Origin: Rotaria sordida
Taxonomy: Eukaryota > Rotifera > Eurotatoria > Philodinida > Philodinidae
Direction of reading: 5' to 3'
NCBI GenBank assembly: GCA_905250125.1
Contig: CAJNOL010001012.1
Location: forward strand, 23,123-87,122
DNA length: 64,000 bases
In this document: positions 12,425-25,621 of the stretch, one piece after another
Layout: every line of letters starts with the position of its first letter
How positions within the stretch are numbered: the stretch's first letter is position 1
The notes under the pieces: model-generated
What the model was told of the DNA's origin: nothing
The model's database searches: none
Seen by the model: only the letters and a program-made list of their open reading frames with translations
Program-made: the position numbers and the translations under genes

Positions 12425-14782
12425 ATGCATTATCTCTTAGGTGATCAACATTTTTATTTTCCATCATCGAATGAACAATCATATACATTACAAGAATTTC
12501 TTGATAATAAATATAATAATGAATATAGTTTACCAATTATTGTTCGAATAACATCATTAAATATTCATGGACGTTCAATAAAAAATCTTCTACCAAAAAA
12601 TACACCATTATTATTATTAGATACATATCAATTTGAATCAATTTTAGCTGAATATTATCATTCAAATGAAGGAAAATATCATTCAACAAAACATCGATTA
12701 ACATCAACTCAAGCTAAAATAGCTTCTAAAACAACAACTAAATTTCGTACAATGAAAAAATTATCAACATCACTTGTAACATTATCAAAAACAAATCTAA
12801 CTGATGATAATAGTGATGATGATGATGATTATGAAAATATGCGTATTATTATACGAAATTTAAATCAAAAACATTCATTATCAATTCCATTTTGTCGTAT
12901 ACCAATTAATTATCATGGTTTTTTTGAATTACTTAATGAAAATGATCAAGCTATTGAACCATTTCATAAATTATCAAATTTACTTATAAGAGAATATAAA
13001 AATGATATTAATAATAATAATAATCAAGAAATATATACTGAAAAATGGCCACAAGTATTTTATCTTCGTAGTACATGTATAGCATATACAAAACGATATA
13101 TTCCAGATGAAAGAAAACTTTCTGGTAGTGCTGATTCTTGTTATGGATCATTATCCGATTTAGATCTACATAAGAGTCTTCTTATTCTAAACGATGAAAC
13201 AATAATTCTTCAACCCGGTCAAATAATAACAATAATAAGTCAATGTTCTGCATATCGTAGTCAAACACGTAATAAAGAATTACAAACTGGACAATTCGAA
13301 TCACATTCATCAACATCATGGTTACGAAATAAATCTCGATTTTTTTTTCTAAGAAAAAAGAATCAATCATCACATTCTTATAAAAATCAATTTACAAATT
13401 CAACACAAAGTATTTATGATATATCAAAAAAATCTGAACCATATTTAAAATGTCAAACAGAACAAGGCGATATTGTTTATATATTAATTCATGAATCGGG
13501 TCTTTTTAGTCCACTTCATTCACAAAATAATCGTTCGAAATCAATGACTGAATCAGAAAATATTGATATAACAGGAGTTTTTCAATTACAAGATTTATTA
13601 TCAAATTTTCGTTTTCCAATATCTGTTAATTTACTTAATAATTCCATAACATTTGATAATATTTATTCACCAGCAACTATCAATCAACAAGAATCTTCTT
13701 TATTTTCATTAACGAAATTTCGTTTATTATTACCATATACCGAAAATGTTATATTTGTTTGTCCATTAGTTATATCATCATCATTTAAATCTCAAATAAT
13801 TGTTATTCCAATACCAATAAATAGTGATATTGAAATTCAACGTTGTTTAAATATGCGAGAAATATTAAAAAATAGATATTTTCATAATTTAATTCAAACA
13901 TGTACTTATATTATAAATCAATATAAAACAGAACTTTCCTATATACATTTTCCACTTGTATTAAATACAACAACAAAATATATATTTAAACGTAAACATC
14001 CATTATTTAAAAAACGTTCACAATCAGAAACTCATCTTGAATATTATTCATCTGATTTAACAAAAAGAAAATATCGAAGATCATGTGAAATATATAATTA
14101 TAATGATAAATCTGATATAGAAAATAATAAAGTTAATATCCATCAACACGAACAATTATATCATCGTGATAGTTTTGAAAAAACTAAACAAAAATTATCA
14201 AATAATCTAATTGATAATAATCAACGACAACAACCAACAAGATGTTCTGGTCATTATGCAAAAATAAAAACAGATAAACCAAAAAAATATTTACGACAAC
14301 AAGAATATGATTCTCAAGATGAAAATTATCGTGATCTTGATCATATTTATGATTATATACGTTCAGGTGATATTACTGATGATGTACAAAGAATACAAGC
14401 AAAAGAACAAGCATTTAATACTGAATATTATAATCAAATAAATAATACTGCACAAGTATATCAATCAACTGTACACAATCTATCTAATTCAATAATAAAA
14501 GTAAGACAAAATAAAATTCTATTTTTAACTATACATTTTTGTTTTTGTTTTTTGATACATTAGAAATCAGAAAAAAAAATATCACTAACGGATAATTGTC
14601 CAACAACAAAAGAAAATCATCGATTTCGTCGTAATCTTGATGATTCCAGACCATTTAATGAATCTGATCAAGATATACGTAATACTCCTTATTTAGAATC
14701 AAAACGAAATACAACTAATACTTTACCTGAATCAACAAATTTGAAGACAATTATAAAAATGAAAAGATTAAGCAAACAATAA
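12425..14782 (+). CDS. CABIT-domain (GAREM/Serrano-like) adaptor candidate
   Basis: Two exons, 12425-14500 and 14564-14782, joined by a 63-bp GT-AG intron, give 764 residues. The start YTLQEFLDNKYNNEYSLPIIV resembles the opening of a CABIT module (a 'LPxxVxV' strand after a short helix). Further on, LKCQTEQGDIVYILIHESGL followed by FSPL is reminiscent of GAREM proteins, and GVFQLQDLLSNFRFPISVNLL resembles the start of a second CABIT repeat. GAREM proteins bind Grb2 in receptor tyrosine kinase signalling. Here an acidic patch (DDDDD) runs into Y136-E-N-M, a pYxN pattern typical of Grb2 SH2 sites, and the C-terminal third is polar, Asn/Gln-rich and probably disordered. The similarity is from pattern recall and distant; an unrelated rotifer-specific protein is possible. 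The initiator is the first ATG after an in-frame break. Confidence 0.5.
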
Positions 14783-17700
14783 AATTTTAATCCATGCAAT
14801 ATAATTATAACAATTAATTTTCATTCGTCCATTTTATAAAAATTATTTATTTTCTGTAAGATATTTTAATAATAAAATATGTTTATGTAAATGTTGGACA
14901 TAACTATGATAAGAAAAAGAAACAGAACATAAAGGATTTTTTCTTCAAGTAAACTTTTTCTTGTTGATAATAAAAAAAAAACAATTAGTTTTCTATAAAT
15001 AGAAATCTCCTATATGGCTTTTGTTTTATAAATATTTCAAATAAAATTAGTTAGATGACGTATTCAAGGTCTTTATTAGCCAAATAAAGTAGAATAATAG
15101 AAAAAAAAAACAATAATTCTTTTTTCCGTAGTTATGGTTTGCTTACAATATTTGAAAGAAAGTATAGTATAAGGGGTATAAATATTTCTAAAAACAAAGC
15201 AATTATTTACAAGGTCGAGATGTCTTATGTTTATTTGTAATATCTTCGTACATTTATTGAATATGTACCAAGTGCAGAAAGATGCCTAATAAATAGATCT
15301 AAAAATAAATAATATGTGTACAAAGGGTAAATGTCATGTGTCTATAATATAACAATGCCTACGCTTACATCCGATTCTTCAAGGATAAATTAGTTGTATC
15401 ATATATATCTGTTAAATTATTGTCATATTTTTGTTAGCGCTTTCGAGAGATAATTTAAGGATGGTTCTGATGTTTATTTTTGAAAGTACGACCCTTCATC
15501 AACAATATATTAATACAATCGATTAAAATAGATCATAGAAGTAGAGTTTGAAATCATTTTTTTGACAGATTGTTTATGACTACTTAAAGCATATCGAACC
15601 TTGGATTGCTGTCATCGAGTGTAATTTTGTATAGTTGATATTTCAGTATTAGCACTAGAAAGGAATCATATGAGTATAGATCTAAAGAATATATCAGATT
15701 AACATATACTTCCCTATGAATTTGGACATCAAATTCCTTGAAAACTCAGAATGCTTACAGTCCCGAGTTTCAGTAGTGAAAACTGAAATCTTAAAAATTG
15801 ATTATATATTTTTCTTGTGATACACTTTGAAAACTTATGTTAGATAGTTATTGACAGGTTAATTTCTATCTACTAGATCTCAATGATATGAACTTCGTTA
15901 GGTTACTTTTTTTTTTGAAAAAATGACAAAATGCACTTGTCTGAATTTTTATTTCGATGAGCTTTGACTACTCTTGAATTATTTAATGAATTAAAATCGG
16001 TCTATTTAAATCTCTTCAGTAAATGACGATAACTACTTTCAGTCATCAATGAGTTAATAATATATTTATCGAGCATCAGTGAAATAAATTGATGATAAAA
16101 TTATGCTTAGAATGCCTTTTCTTAATTTATGCGTCCAATGAAAACCATCTTCAATTATCAGTCGGAACAGTCGTAGCTGAAGGATAACCTAAACAAGCAA
16201 CGTGAATTTTCTTGGTTGAATTTCACGCAACCTGTGAAGAACTATCTGTTCTCCAAGCTTCTTGATCTCTTCATATCTATACTAAAAATGTATGACTTTC
16301 TGTGTGTGTTGAACGAATTTTCTATTCACATAAAATCATAGTTTGAAACCATTCTCCTGAGTCAGTTAAAAAAAATATGACTGATTGGAAAGAATTGTAA
16401 GAATAAGGCGTTGTAAATAGTGTCCTATGTAGAAAAGTAATCGAATATCAAATCATAAAAATTCTTCAATGAAAATAAAGTACGACCTAGTAATAGAAAT
16501 TCTAATTATATCCGAAATCCTTTATATACAGTATTAATTAAATTATATTTAAAAGCTTATATACAAAACATCTTCTATTGATATTTAAGACAAGATTATA
16601 TATATGAGAGTGCCTAGTCTGGCCGAAGACCCCATTAATATTTTTTTGTATTGTAAGGACAAAACATACGATTGTTTGGGTCATATGAGAGCCGGTCATA
16701 GATAACCCTGGATTGGCCCGAACAACACCGTGTTTTATCCTTACAATAATAGAGAAAACCTACCAGCTCACACGATAACCTGATGGATTTTCTCTACTAT
16801 TGTAAGGATAAAACATGGTGTTGTTCGGGCCAATCCAGGGTTATCTATGACCGTCTCTCATATGATCCGAACAATAGTATGTTTTATCCTTACAATACAA
16901 AAAATATTAATGGCGCTTTCGGCCAGACTGGGCACCCCCATATATATCTAGAAAAGAATGTATGAAGTAACATAAAATACTTTAAACGTTTTTTATATTC
17001 TCTTTTTATCAAATTCATTCATTGAAAATATTAATTTTCTAAGAAATAAAAGAATCATTGAACTAACGTATATTTTAAATAATAGAAATCATAAATAGAA
17101 GAATATCTTTGTTTTGTTTTTGTCACAGAAAGATTTCCAGTCTTCAAAAATAAACTGTGTCAAATTTGATTGAATTTTCAAGCTATCAACTAAAAGATTA
17201 AATCGATAGTTACAGAATTTGATAAGAAAAATATCAAAACAGATAACATAATGTTGTTTTCATTATTTTGTTATCATCTATATCAAAGGGAATAGTGATA
17301 ACATAATATAATTTTTAAATATGGCATGCTATGTCAACACATATGTAGGATTATGAAAACAAAATATCCGCTACTAGGGTATGTCTGCCTGACACAAATA
17401 ATTTCATATTCTAGTATTTAGTAGTAATATAACCTTTATACTTCTCAAGTTGAAGTATTTTTTTATATTTTTAACATTTGCACAACTCAAGACGTGTTCA
17501 TAGCACATGATTTTCTTTCTATAGACAAGTACGTGAATGCTTGCATGAGTTATGTATAAAATTAAAGTAACTCACATGTTAAACTTATGAATATCATACG
17601 AATAAAGATCTTTGGAACGATTATCTATAACAAAATAATTTTTCTGACCTGTCTCTTACAGACTTTTGTTATTTAAGTTGTGAATTTTTATTAAGATTCG

Positions 17701-18643
17701 AATTATTTTGAATATAGAAAATGAACAGCAGAAAACAACTGAAAGGCAAGTAAACGATTTTACGCATCATAGATATTTCTTCGATTATTATGACAGAAGA
17801 CCGGATTCAATGGATTATTATTACCACTAGCTGGCAATCGGAACTGTCTTATGCTATTAATCTATGTAGCTCATACTGTTTTTTTATTTTTGATTACTTT
17901 TACACGCATTTGAACAAGAATTTAAACGATGGAATAAGAGATTCAAGCGTTTGAACTCATTAAAAAAAAAGCCTCAATATGAGTTCATATCACAGAAATA
18001 CTCAACTATGTCATGTGCATAAAAAAAAAATGTTTGACTTAATTTGCAAATATTTCTTTCTGTACTATTAATTTTTTCATGAAACATGATATAAAAGGAA
18101 TGTTGAAGTATAGGAGGTACGGATTTGGATTACTTCACAAACATCTTTGGCAACATCTCTCCTTCATTACAGATCGTAACAGATGTTATTGATATACAAA
18201 CAAAGACCGTATATCAATAACACCTCGTTATAATGTATGAACTACTTCCTTATTGTAGTTCTCGAAGCTAAAGTAAAAAGATAATGAAGAAATATGTCCA
18301 AAAATAGATCGAATAAAACAATAATCTCGTAATTAGCAATAACAGCTACATTGTGTTTTCATATTTTAATGGTGTGAGGATTACACTAATAGCTTATTTT
18401 TTACTTGAATACACTCATTCTGATTTCTTAGGTTACATTAAAAAAAATTTTTTTTTTTAATTTAATGATGGGAAAGATCTTGTAATAGGCTAATGAATAT
18501 ATTACTTTTATTTGACTGTAAGTTTCAGTAACAATTTTGATTATTAAAATAGAAGAATTACAAAAAAAAACACACAAATATTTTTTCATCATGAAAATAC
18601 AGGAAAAAAAAAATAATTTATAATTTAATATATTTATAAAGCA
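14783..18643. other. Intergenic region with one hairpin MITE
   Basis: About 3.9 kb between the convergent CABIT-like and PDXK genes. It contains the strong palindrome at 16603-16942. The remainder is AT-rich, with no frame longer than about 60 codons and no domain I recognise. Confidence 0.6.
16603..16942. mobile_element. Hairpin MITE with arms of about 155 bp
   Basis: The two halves (about 16603-16763 and 16787-16942) are nearly perfect reverse complements around a loop of about 23 bp. The outer ends read GAGAGTGCCTAGTCTGGCC on the left and the complement of GGCCAGACTGGGCACCCCC on the right. Both ends abut TATATA, consistent with insertion into a TA-type target. Arms differ by only a few substitutions, so it is the youngest-looking element in the window. 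No coding capacity, so it would be non-autonomous. Confidence 0.88.
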
Positions 18644-21022
18644 TTAACTGTTACATTTCTCATTTAAAACAGCATAAAATATTGTTTTAGCCGATTCAAT
18701 AATTGTTTTACTTTCAACTAAACATAATTCATTACCACATGTATTATGAATACTAATTGGTTTAGCTAATTCTAAATGTAATAATATAAAAATTTTTCTA
18801 ATAATGATCAAGTAAAATAAAAAATTTTACCAAGTGTTTTTAATAATATTTGATGAATAATAGAAATAGCTTTTTCACAAGCACACTAAAATATTAAAGA
18901 TTAAATATCTTATTATTGATATAATCATACTAACTTACTATTAAATTATTTTCTTTATGAAACCATGCAAGAATTAAAGCAGAAAATGAATCACCTGTAC
19001 CTGTAAAAGAGCTTTCTAAACGTGGAAAATCAATTCGAAATGTTTGATATTGATTATCTTAAATCAATTCAATAGAAAAATTATTTATAACAAAAAAACA
19101 AACAATCAATTGATAATTAATTTTACCTGCAAGTTTTGAACTAGCTCTCAATTGTAACATATTTCTATTACCACCGATTTTATCTGCTGATAAACTTGAA
19201 ATAATAATATGTGATGGACCCATATTATGTAAACATCGTAATGATTGCCAAATAATATCATCTTGATTATCATTTTGAATACCAATCAGTTGTTTTTCAA
19301 TTAATAATCTAAATTAAAAATTTATTTTTAAATGTTATAACATATCGAAAATGTTAAATTAAAGCAGAATTTTTTTTTTCATTCTTTGTTTTATATATGA
19401 TTACATAGAGTGTAACAAGCTGATCAAGAATACATTACACTAGTAAACACCTTCTAATTATGAATAGTCTCAACTCTGATGGAACGATTTTTGCCGTAAC
19501 TTTTTTCTATAATAACCTCTCTAATATCAGCATGTCTTTTCTGTCACTTGTTTTATATGGACTACGAATACGTAAATTTTGTATATAATTCGATTATCGC
19601 ACGGGTAAAGTAAAGAATGACATTACGTCATGAGCTTACTTTGCAAGAAAAAAAAAATATAATATATCATTCAGCTTTTTTTCAAATATTTTAGAAACAT
19701 AAAACAGAACTAAAGTGTTAGATCAAAAGTAAAAGACGTCAATGCACAAAAACTAGACTATCAAGTGTACGAATAATTTGTACAGGAAGATGCAAAAAAG
19801 AATTAGTTCAAAAACAAAAAAAGACAAACGACATTAGGGAATTCTTTTTAAAAATATTCAAATCTATGACCAATATAGAAGTGAATTTTCTGAAATCTTT
19901 TCTTCATTTCATAGCAAATCATACTTCAACTTTCTAAAATGAATACTTTTGAATGGTTCAGATAGTGTTCACAATAGAGAGATTTTACTGTATAGGTGAA
20001 GGCATATTTGTAAATGAGTTTTTTTAGATTCAATTTTTTGCACTAAATCTCAAACAAACAATTTTAAAATTTATAGGAAATCAAAAAAATTTCTCTGTTT
20101 CTCAGAAAAAACTAAACATTTTCCTGTACAAAATAAAAAACCATTCCAAAAAATTGAAAACGCATATATTCTTAATCAATTCATCATACTCTATCTAATC
20201 ATATATAAAAATAAAAATAAAAAAATTTACTCGACTTCAAAATCATTCGGTGTAATTATATCAGCTAATGGAAGAATTTCATTTTTATATACGTCAATAC
20301 AAGTTCGATCGACATACTATGCAATACAGAAAGATAAAGTAATAAATAGATTGAAAAATAAAATGATTATTTACAAGTTTATTATTATCACCAATTACCG
20401 GATCACAAACTAAAAGTTTGTTTAAGAAAATCCATTGAAAAAAAAAATTGTGCATTTATGTTCTTAAATTGTTTCATATTTACCATATTTGACATGAGGA
20501 AATTTCGATTTAATCAGTTGTATATATTCAGCAACAACATGTAATAATTCACCAGAACCCATATAACCTATATTTTAGAAGAGATTATTTTTAAATATTA
20601 AAATATAAGAATTACAAACCAGTAAGAATATAATCATATTCTAAAAGATTATTAGTTAATAATCCTTGAAAAATATTTCGAAGTTCATCCACACTTAATC
20701 GACTACCTTTTACTGTTTTATATCCTAATTATTATTATTATTTAGAATGAATTGATTTAAGAAAAAATATATTTTTTTATTTTAAATAAATATATATATA
20801 TACAAACCAGTATGATTAGAAAAATGAACAGAATTGATAAGATCAACATCAAAACCGTAGAGCTAAAATATTTTATTGCTACTATTCAAACTAGATTTTC
20901 AACTTTAATTAAAGACGAAATACCTGTAAAATAAAAGCGGCACATTTATTTCCAACATAACCATAAACAACATGACTTTGAATTGATAGTGCTCGAGGTA
21001 TTCGATGAGATTTATTAGACAT
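18644..21022 (-). CDS. PDXK: Pyridoxal kinase
   Basis: Cytosolic enzyme of the vitamin B6 salvage pathway; phosphorylates pyridoxal, pyridoxine and pyridoxamine with ATP. Ten exons (plus coordinates): 20924-21022, 20808-20862, 20620-20724, 20484-20567, 20375-20409, 20231-20316, 19127-19308, 18939-19057, 18831-18885 and 18644-18771. They join to 315 residues (human 312). Readable motifs: ALSIQSHVVYGYVGNKCAAF at the N-terminus, NSVHFSNHTG, YILTGYMGSGELL, VCDPVIGD, LADIITPNDFEVE and the anion-hole/catalytic FTGTGDSFSALILAW, with Asp about residue 238. The ATG at 21020-21022 precedes the first conserved strand by about a dozen residues, as in other animals. Intron 6 (19309-20230) is 922 bp, against under 100 bp for most others. 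The gene looks intact. Confidence 0.96.
19309..20230 (-). other. Oversized intron 6 of PDXK
   Basis: 922 bp between exons that are otherwise separated by 50-110 bp. AT-rich, with no open frame or clean inverted repeat that I could align. Possibly an eroded insertion. Confidence 0.5.
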
Positions 21023-22425
21023 ATTAAGAAAAAATATGACGTTTAAGTCAAAGTTTGATAATGTAATCCAAACTTCAACAATTGTTTTCTCAGCTATAAA
21101 ATATAATATGGATTTTAAAACGTTAATCAAGAGGTCGCACTCAATCGTATTAAATGTTCTTCGATTAAATATTGATAATATTATTTGCATAATGTGTAAT
21201 GGAAAATAACCGGATATTACACACTCTGATGATTAGACTCAAAATAGATTTAATGTTTTTTTCCATGAATTAATTCTTGTCAATTTATATATATTGGAAA
21301 ATGATGATCTTCTATGATGCCAAGATTTGATATAGTTCCAGAACTATGTCTACCATCATTTGATACAACGACTAAATAAGAAACATAGTTTTTTCGTTTC
21401 TAGTTGATAGGTAGGAATCTTTTTCATTTTCGAAATATAATTATTTCTACTTATGTATGTACATAGGATATCTGCCGAGATCATAAAATCGAATATAAGG
21501 ACTTGTAAGGTTAGATGAAATCATATTATAAGATTCTTGAAAAATTTTATTGTCATATAACATTCCTATAATTTTATAATATGGCTTAGTAAGAAACGTT
21601 TCTAAGTGTTAAATTACTTTTGAGTTCGGACTATGTGCGACATGTAGAGTTCAAACTAATAGCTTATTGTTGTCGAGATACGGTATTTTTTAGCAGAATG
21701 CTATGATCTGTCTCTTTCAGAAACACCAAGCTTCGATTTTTAACTTGAAACTTTACATAGAGAATGTTCTTTCGCTGGACAGTGATTAAAAACTTTTTCT
21801 ACTATTTGCTAACCTATCTAATAGCTTTACATCAGTTGTCTTCAATATCCAAATGGATACGTGATTCGCTAATGTATAACCATTCACCTGTATATCAATA
21901 ATAAGCTATTTTTGTTTCAAAAGTGAAGATGAGATACTTTCTATGTTAGATGATATACTATATTAACTTCTGAGTGTTAAGTTCGACAAAGATACAGTGA
22001 ATGTGGGGCTACTATAAATGGAATTGTGCAGACGAGATACTTAAAATTTTCCGTCGAGTATTTCCATTAACCTATTCTATTCATCTATAAATCGAACATA
22101 ATATTACTGAAAATAGAACTTATTTTTCACTATATGATAAAGTACTTGAGAATAATCATTCAATTTTATTTTTTCTATTAGAATATTTTTGTTCTCAAAT
22201 ATTTTGTATTCTTTTAATGTAAAATAATAATTCTTTGACTTATATTACGATATCAATTTATTTTAGTTTGAAACAAAACAAACAAAACAAAAAACTAACA
22301 TAGGAAACGTCAATAATAGGCAGTTCTTTTCTATAATTTATCAAAAGAAAAAAAGAGAACTTTTACAAATAAACACAAATGACAAATGAAAACATACAAA
22401 ATTCTTACTATTGTTCAATTAAGCC

Positions 22426-22460
<35 letters not shown>

Positions 22461-22470
22461 ATTCCTATTT
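21023..22470. other. Intergenic region upstream of PDXK
   Basis: About 1.45 kb between the PDXK start and the 3' end of the insulin-like gene, which lies on the same strand. It ends in a (TA)n run at about 22431-22457. Nothing else recognised. Confidence 0.6.
22431..22457. repeat. (TA)n microsatellite just downstream of the insulin-like gene
   Basis: About 27 bp of alternating T and A, some 15 bp past the stop codon of the peptide gene. Confidence 0.9.
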
Positions 22471-22867
22471 CTAACAATATTTTAATAATGTCTTAAGTGT
22501 ACATGCTTGAAGACAACAATCACCAACTAATGTATTATTAAATTCTAAAAAAAATATTACAAGATTTTTTTTCATTAAAAAAAAAATTCAACTTACGTGC
22601 AAAATCTTTAATTAAAAGTGTACGTGTAAATGGATCATCATCAATAATCATATGTCGTTTTTCATGTGATGATTTTTGTTTTTTCATTAATATTTGTTTA
22701 GCTCTCTGACATATCATATCAAGCATTTGGACTAAAGCTGGACCACATATTTTAATACTAACTGGTTTACGTGTTGATGTTGTATTTTGTATTGGATTAG
22801 TTAGATTCTTTCCATTTGTAAATAATATAATCAATATTAAAAGAATAATCAACGATGATCGAAACAT
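22471..22867 (-). CDS. Insulin-like peptide precursor
   Basis: Secreted hormone precursor of the insulin superfamily. Two exons (22597-22867 and 22471-22544, intron 52 bp) give 114 residues. Residues 1-19 form a hydrophobic signal peptide. The B chain shows Cys41-Gly followed by Cys53 (C-x11-C, CGPALVQMLDMIC). The A chain at the C-terminus has CC-x3-C-x8-C (Cys100, 101, 105, 114), ending directly on the last cysteine. All six canonical cysteines are therefore present. The connecting segment has Lys-Lys (62-63) and Lys-Arg (70-71), but no dibasic site directly before the A chain. If cleavage occurs at 70-71, the A chain would carry an N-terminal extension of about 28 residues. The intron falls in the C-peptide, the conserved intron site of insulin genes. 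Assignment rests on the cysteine pattern, signal peptide and intron position; receptor and role are unknown. Confidence 0.9.
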
Positions 22868-24234
22868 GTGGATTGATGATGATGATGATCAATGAAAAGA
22901 ATAATATTACTAGTGAACATTCTTTGAGTCAAGTTCACTTTCACTATTGTTAATCTCATCATCGATAGTAAACATAGATTTCACATATATATCATGCATT
23001 AGAATAATACTCGTTTCACTTACTTCCATGAAAATTATAAAACAATCAAACAAATTCTTTTCTCTTTCTTTCTTTCTTTCTTTTTCCTTATTCTTCATTT
23101 TATCAAAATGAAAATTATATAGAAAGGATATATACAAGGAAAGGATAAACAAACAGATTTTTATGTATGCATAGAGATTTAAAACTAATTAGTTTTTTTT
23201 TTCTCTCATTCATTCATATATTAGAATTTTCTTTTTTTTTTTCTTGAGAAATGAACTCTGCTAGTGAAAAACTATCTTTTGAAAATAAATTATGTATAAA
23301 CAAGATAGTTTAATTAATATATATTCTTGAAAATTAAGTTTAATTGTTTTTTTTTTAATTATCTTTTATATATTTGATGAATAATCAAGGTCACAAATAC
23401 TTTAGTAACAGATGTCTATTGATAAATCGAATGTCAAATTAACATGTTCATTTCATCATGTTAACGATTTCATGATTTTTATAAGAATGACAAATGTAGC
23501 ACATGTATAGGATGTATATAGAGAATAAAAAAAGAAGTGTTACTCTTAACAATCAAACAAAAAGAGAAAAAAAAAGGAATCTGATATCAGCAGTCAAGTA
23601 TACTTTTAAGAACGGCAATCGTAAAAAAAGAAATGATATATAGTATTACAATTGAATTCTAAGAAGAAATTCATATTTGATATTTGTTTGTAGGTTTATT
23701 TATAATAAAGGTAAGACTTATCTTGAGAATACTTCGTTAATAAAATAACAAATAATGCATTCCGACGAAGTTTATATCCGTTTTTCCAGAAATCCAATCT
23801 TCAATGAATATTCTTTAAAGTCTAACTTAGAAAATACATAAATTTTATTTTTCTTCAGGACTAATCAACTTGAAAAATATGCATGGAACGGATGCTTATA
23901 GATACACAACACAATATAGATGAACAAAAACAAAAACAAAAACAAAAACAAAAAAAAAAACAAAAATAATCAATAAAGAAAAAGCAAAAACAAAAAAAAA
24001 AATACAGTTGTTGTATATATTTTTTATATAATAATAACAAATCATCGAATTTTCTACAAGAATATGCTTGATGTTTAATTTAGAAACGATCAATTATAAT
24101 AAGACATAAACAACATTCATTCTTAATCTAAATACATAGTATTTATTTTATTTAAAATCCAACTGTTATAAAAAAAAAAAAAAAAAAAAGAAAATGTAAA
24201 ATGTGTGCATATATATATATATATTTATATATAA
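22868..24234. other. Intergenic region between insulin-like and bZIP genes
   Basis: About 1.37 kb, very AT-rich, with A-rich stretches (CAAAAA)n near 23925-24000 and a poly-A tract near 24170-24189. The promoter of the peptide gene should lie at its left end. No gene recognised. Confidence 0.6.
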
Positions 24235-25189
24235 TCAATTTGTATGATTTAATGATGTATTTGTAGGTATTGAGTCTGATGTAACATGATTATTAGTTGT
24301 TGTTAAAAATGTATTATTTGCATTTGCTTGTTGTATTAAATCAGCTAATTTATTTCTATCAACTGATGTTGAACCAAGTAGTGCTTGTGCTACTTCTGGT
24401 AAAATATGTATTGTTATCATTGGTACTGTTGTTGATGATGATGAAGCATCATTTGTTGTTGTTGTTGTAATACGTGTTAATGATGGATTTGTAAATAAAT
24501 CTTGTGCATTTGTTAAATTAATTGTAACACGTTTACTATTATTTGAATCTGTTGTTGGAATTGTTTGAACATCTGTTTTTGTTAAATTAAAATTATTTGA
24601 AGTTGTTTGTGTAATTGATGGTATATGGGATTTTTTTAAACATGTATGACGATGTAATAAAAGTTCTAATTGATGTTTACGTTCAGTTAAATTTTGTACA
24701 GAACGTTGAAGATTTTGTTCTTGTTCAGTTAATATTTGTTCAGTCTAGAAAAAAAATAAAATAAATTATTTTGAAGAATTTATATTTTGATATTACTTTT
24801 TCTAAATGTTCACGAAGTTCACTTCGTTTTTTACGACATTTAGCTGCTGCTTGTTTATTTCTATCACGACGTTGTTTACGTTTTAAATCTTCTTCAGGTG
24901 GAAGCTAAATATAAAAGAAAATTAATCAATAAAAAGAATTTTGAATAATGTTTATTTTATTCTTACGACTTCATCTTTACTTTTTCGACCATTAGAAAGT
25001 GTTGGTGCAATATGTTTTCTTGGTTTAACTAAAATTGGTCCATATTGAATTGGTTCAATTGATTGATCTTTTTTATTTTTTGATGTTGATAATGATTTAT
25101 TTATTTTTCCTCGTCGAGACTTTATTGCTGTATTTGAATCATTTGATATTTGATTATATTCATCTGTTGACATTGATATATTATCATCA

Positions 25190-25224
<35 letters not shown>

Positions 25225-25621
25225 TTCTAATATATTTTCTTGTTTTCTAGGTCGTAATTTAGCTTGATGAGCTAATGCTGTTGCTGTTGGAACACCATGA
25301 GATGTTGTAAATTCAGCAAGTGATAAAATTGGTAATGACGATTGATTTGGAACATTAATTACATTCTTAAAAAGTAAAAATCAAAAAAAAAATATATATA
25401 TTAAAAAAAATTTTTAAATTTATTTTTACTAATGGTTTAATTGTTGTTGTTGTTGCTGTTGTTGTTGTTGGTACTCTTTGTCGTCCAGTAGCCATTGATA
25501 CAAGTGTATTAGCAACTTCAGTAGCAGTATTCTCAGGATTATTTGTTATAAATACTGTTGTTGGTATAGTTGAATCTTGAGTTTGAACACTTTTTTCAGC
25601 TGTTGATTGTTGATTTGACAT
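24235..25621 (-). CDS. Fos/AP-1-type bZIP transcription factor
   Basis: Nuclear sequence-specific transcription factor. Four exons (25430-25621, 24967-25365, 24797-24904, 24235-24744) give 402 residues. The basic region RRDRNKQAAAKCRKKR matches the Fos/ATF3 signature (N-x2-AAA-x-C-R), preceded by PPEEDLKRK as in Fos. A leucine zipper with heptad leucines follows (LREHLEK...LTEQEQNLQRSVQNLTERKHQLELLLHRH is split here into its parts), ending near HTC as in Fos/ATF3 proteins. The N-terminus is Thr/Ser-rich. A run of about a dozen Asn followed by Asp (AAT/GAT repeat, plus 25183-25225) lies before the basic region. The C-terminus is Ser/Thr/Asn-rich. It should dimerise with a Jun partner on AP-1 or CRE sites. 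Fos versus ATF3/JDP2 cannot be decided by eye. Confidence 0.88.
25183..25225 (-). repeat. Trinucleotide (ATT/AAT)n repeat coding for poly-Asn
   Basis: ATC/ATT triplets on the plus strand encode an Asp/Asn run inside exon 2 of the bZIP gene. Such runs are usually length-variable between alleles. Confidence 0.9.

Noticed and set aside
23925-24000. (CAAAAA)n stretch as a possible functional or telomere-like repeat
   Set aside because: It is an irregular A-rich low-complexity run; no telomere-type unit array is present in the window.
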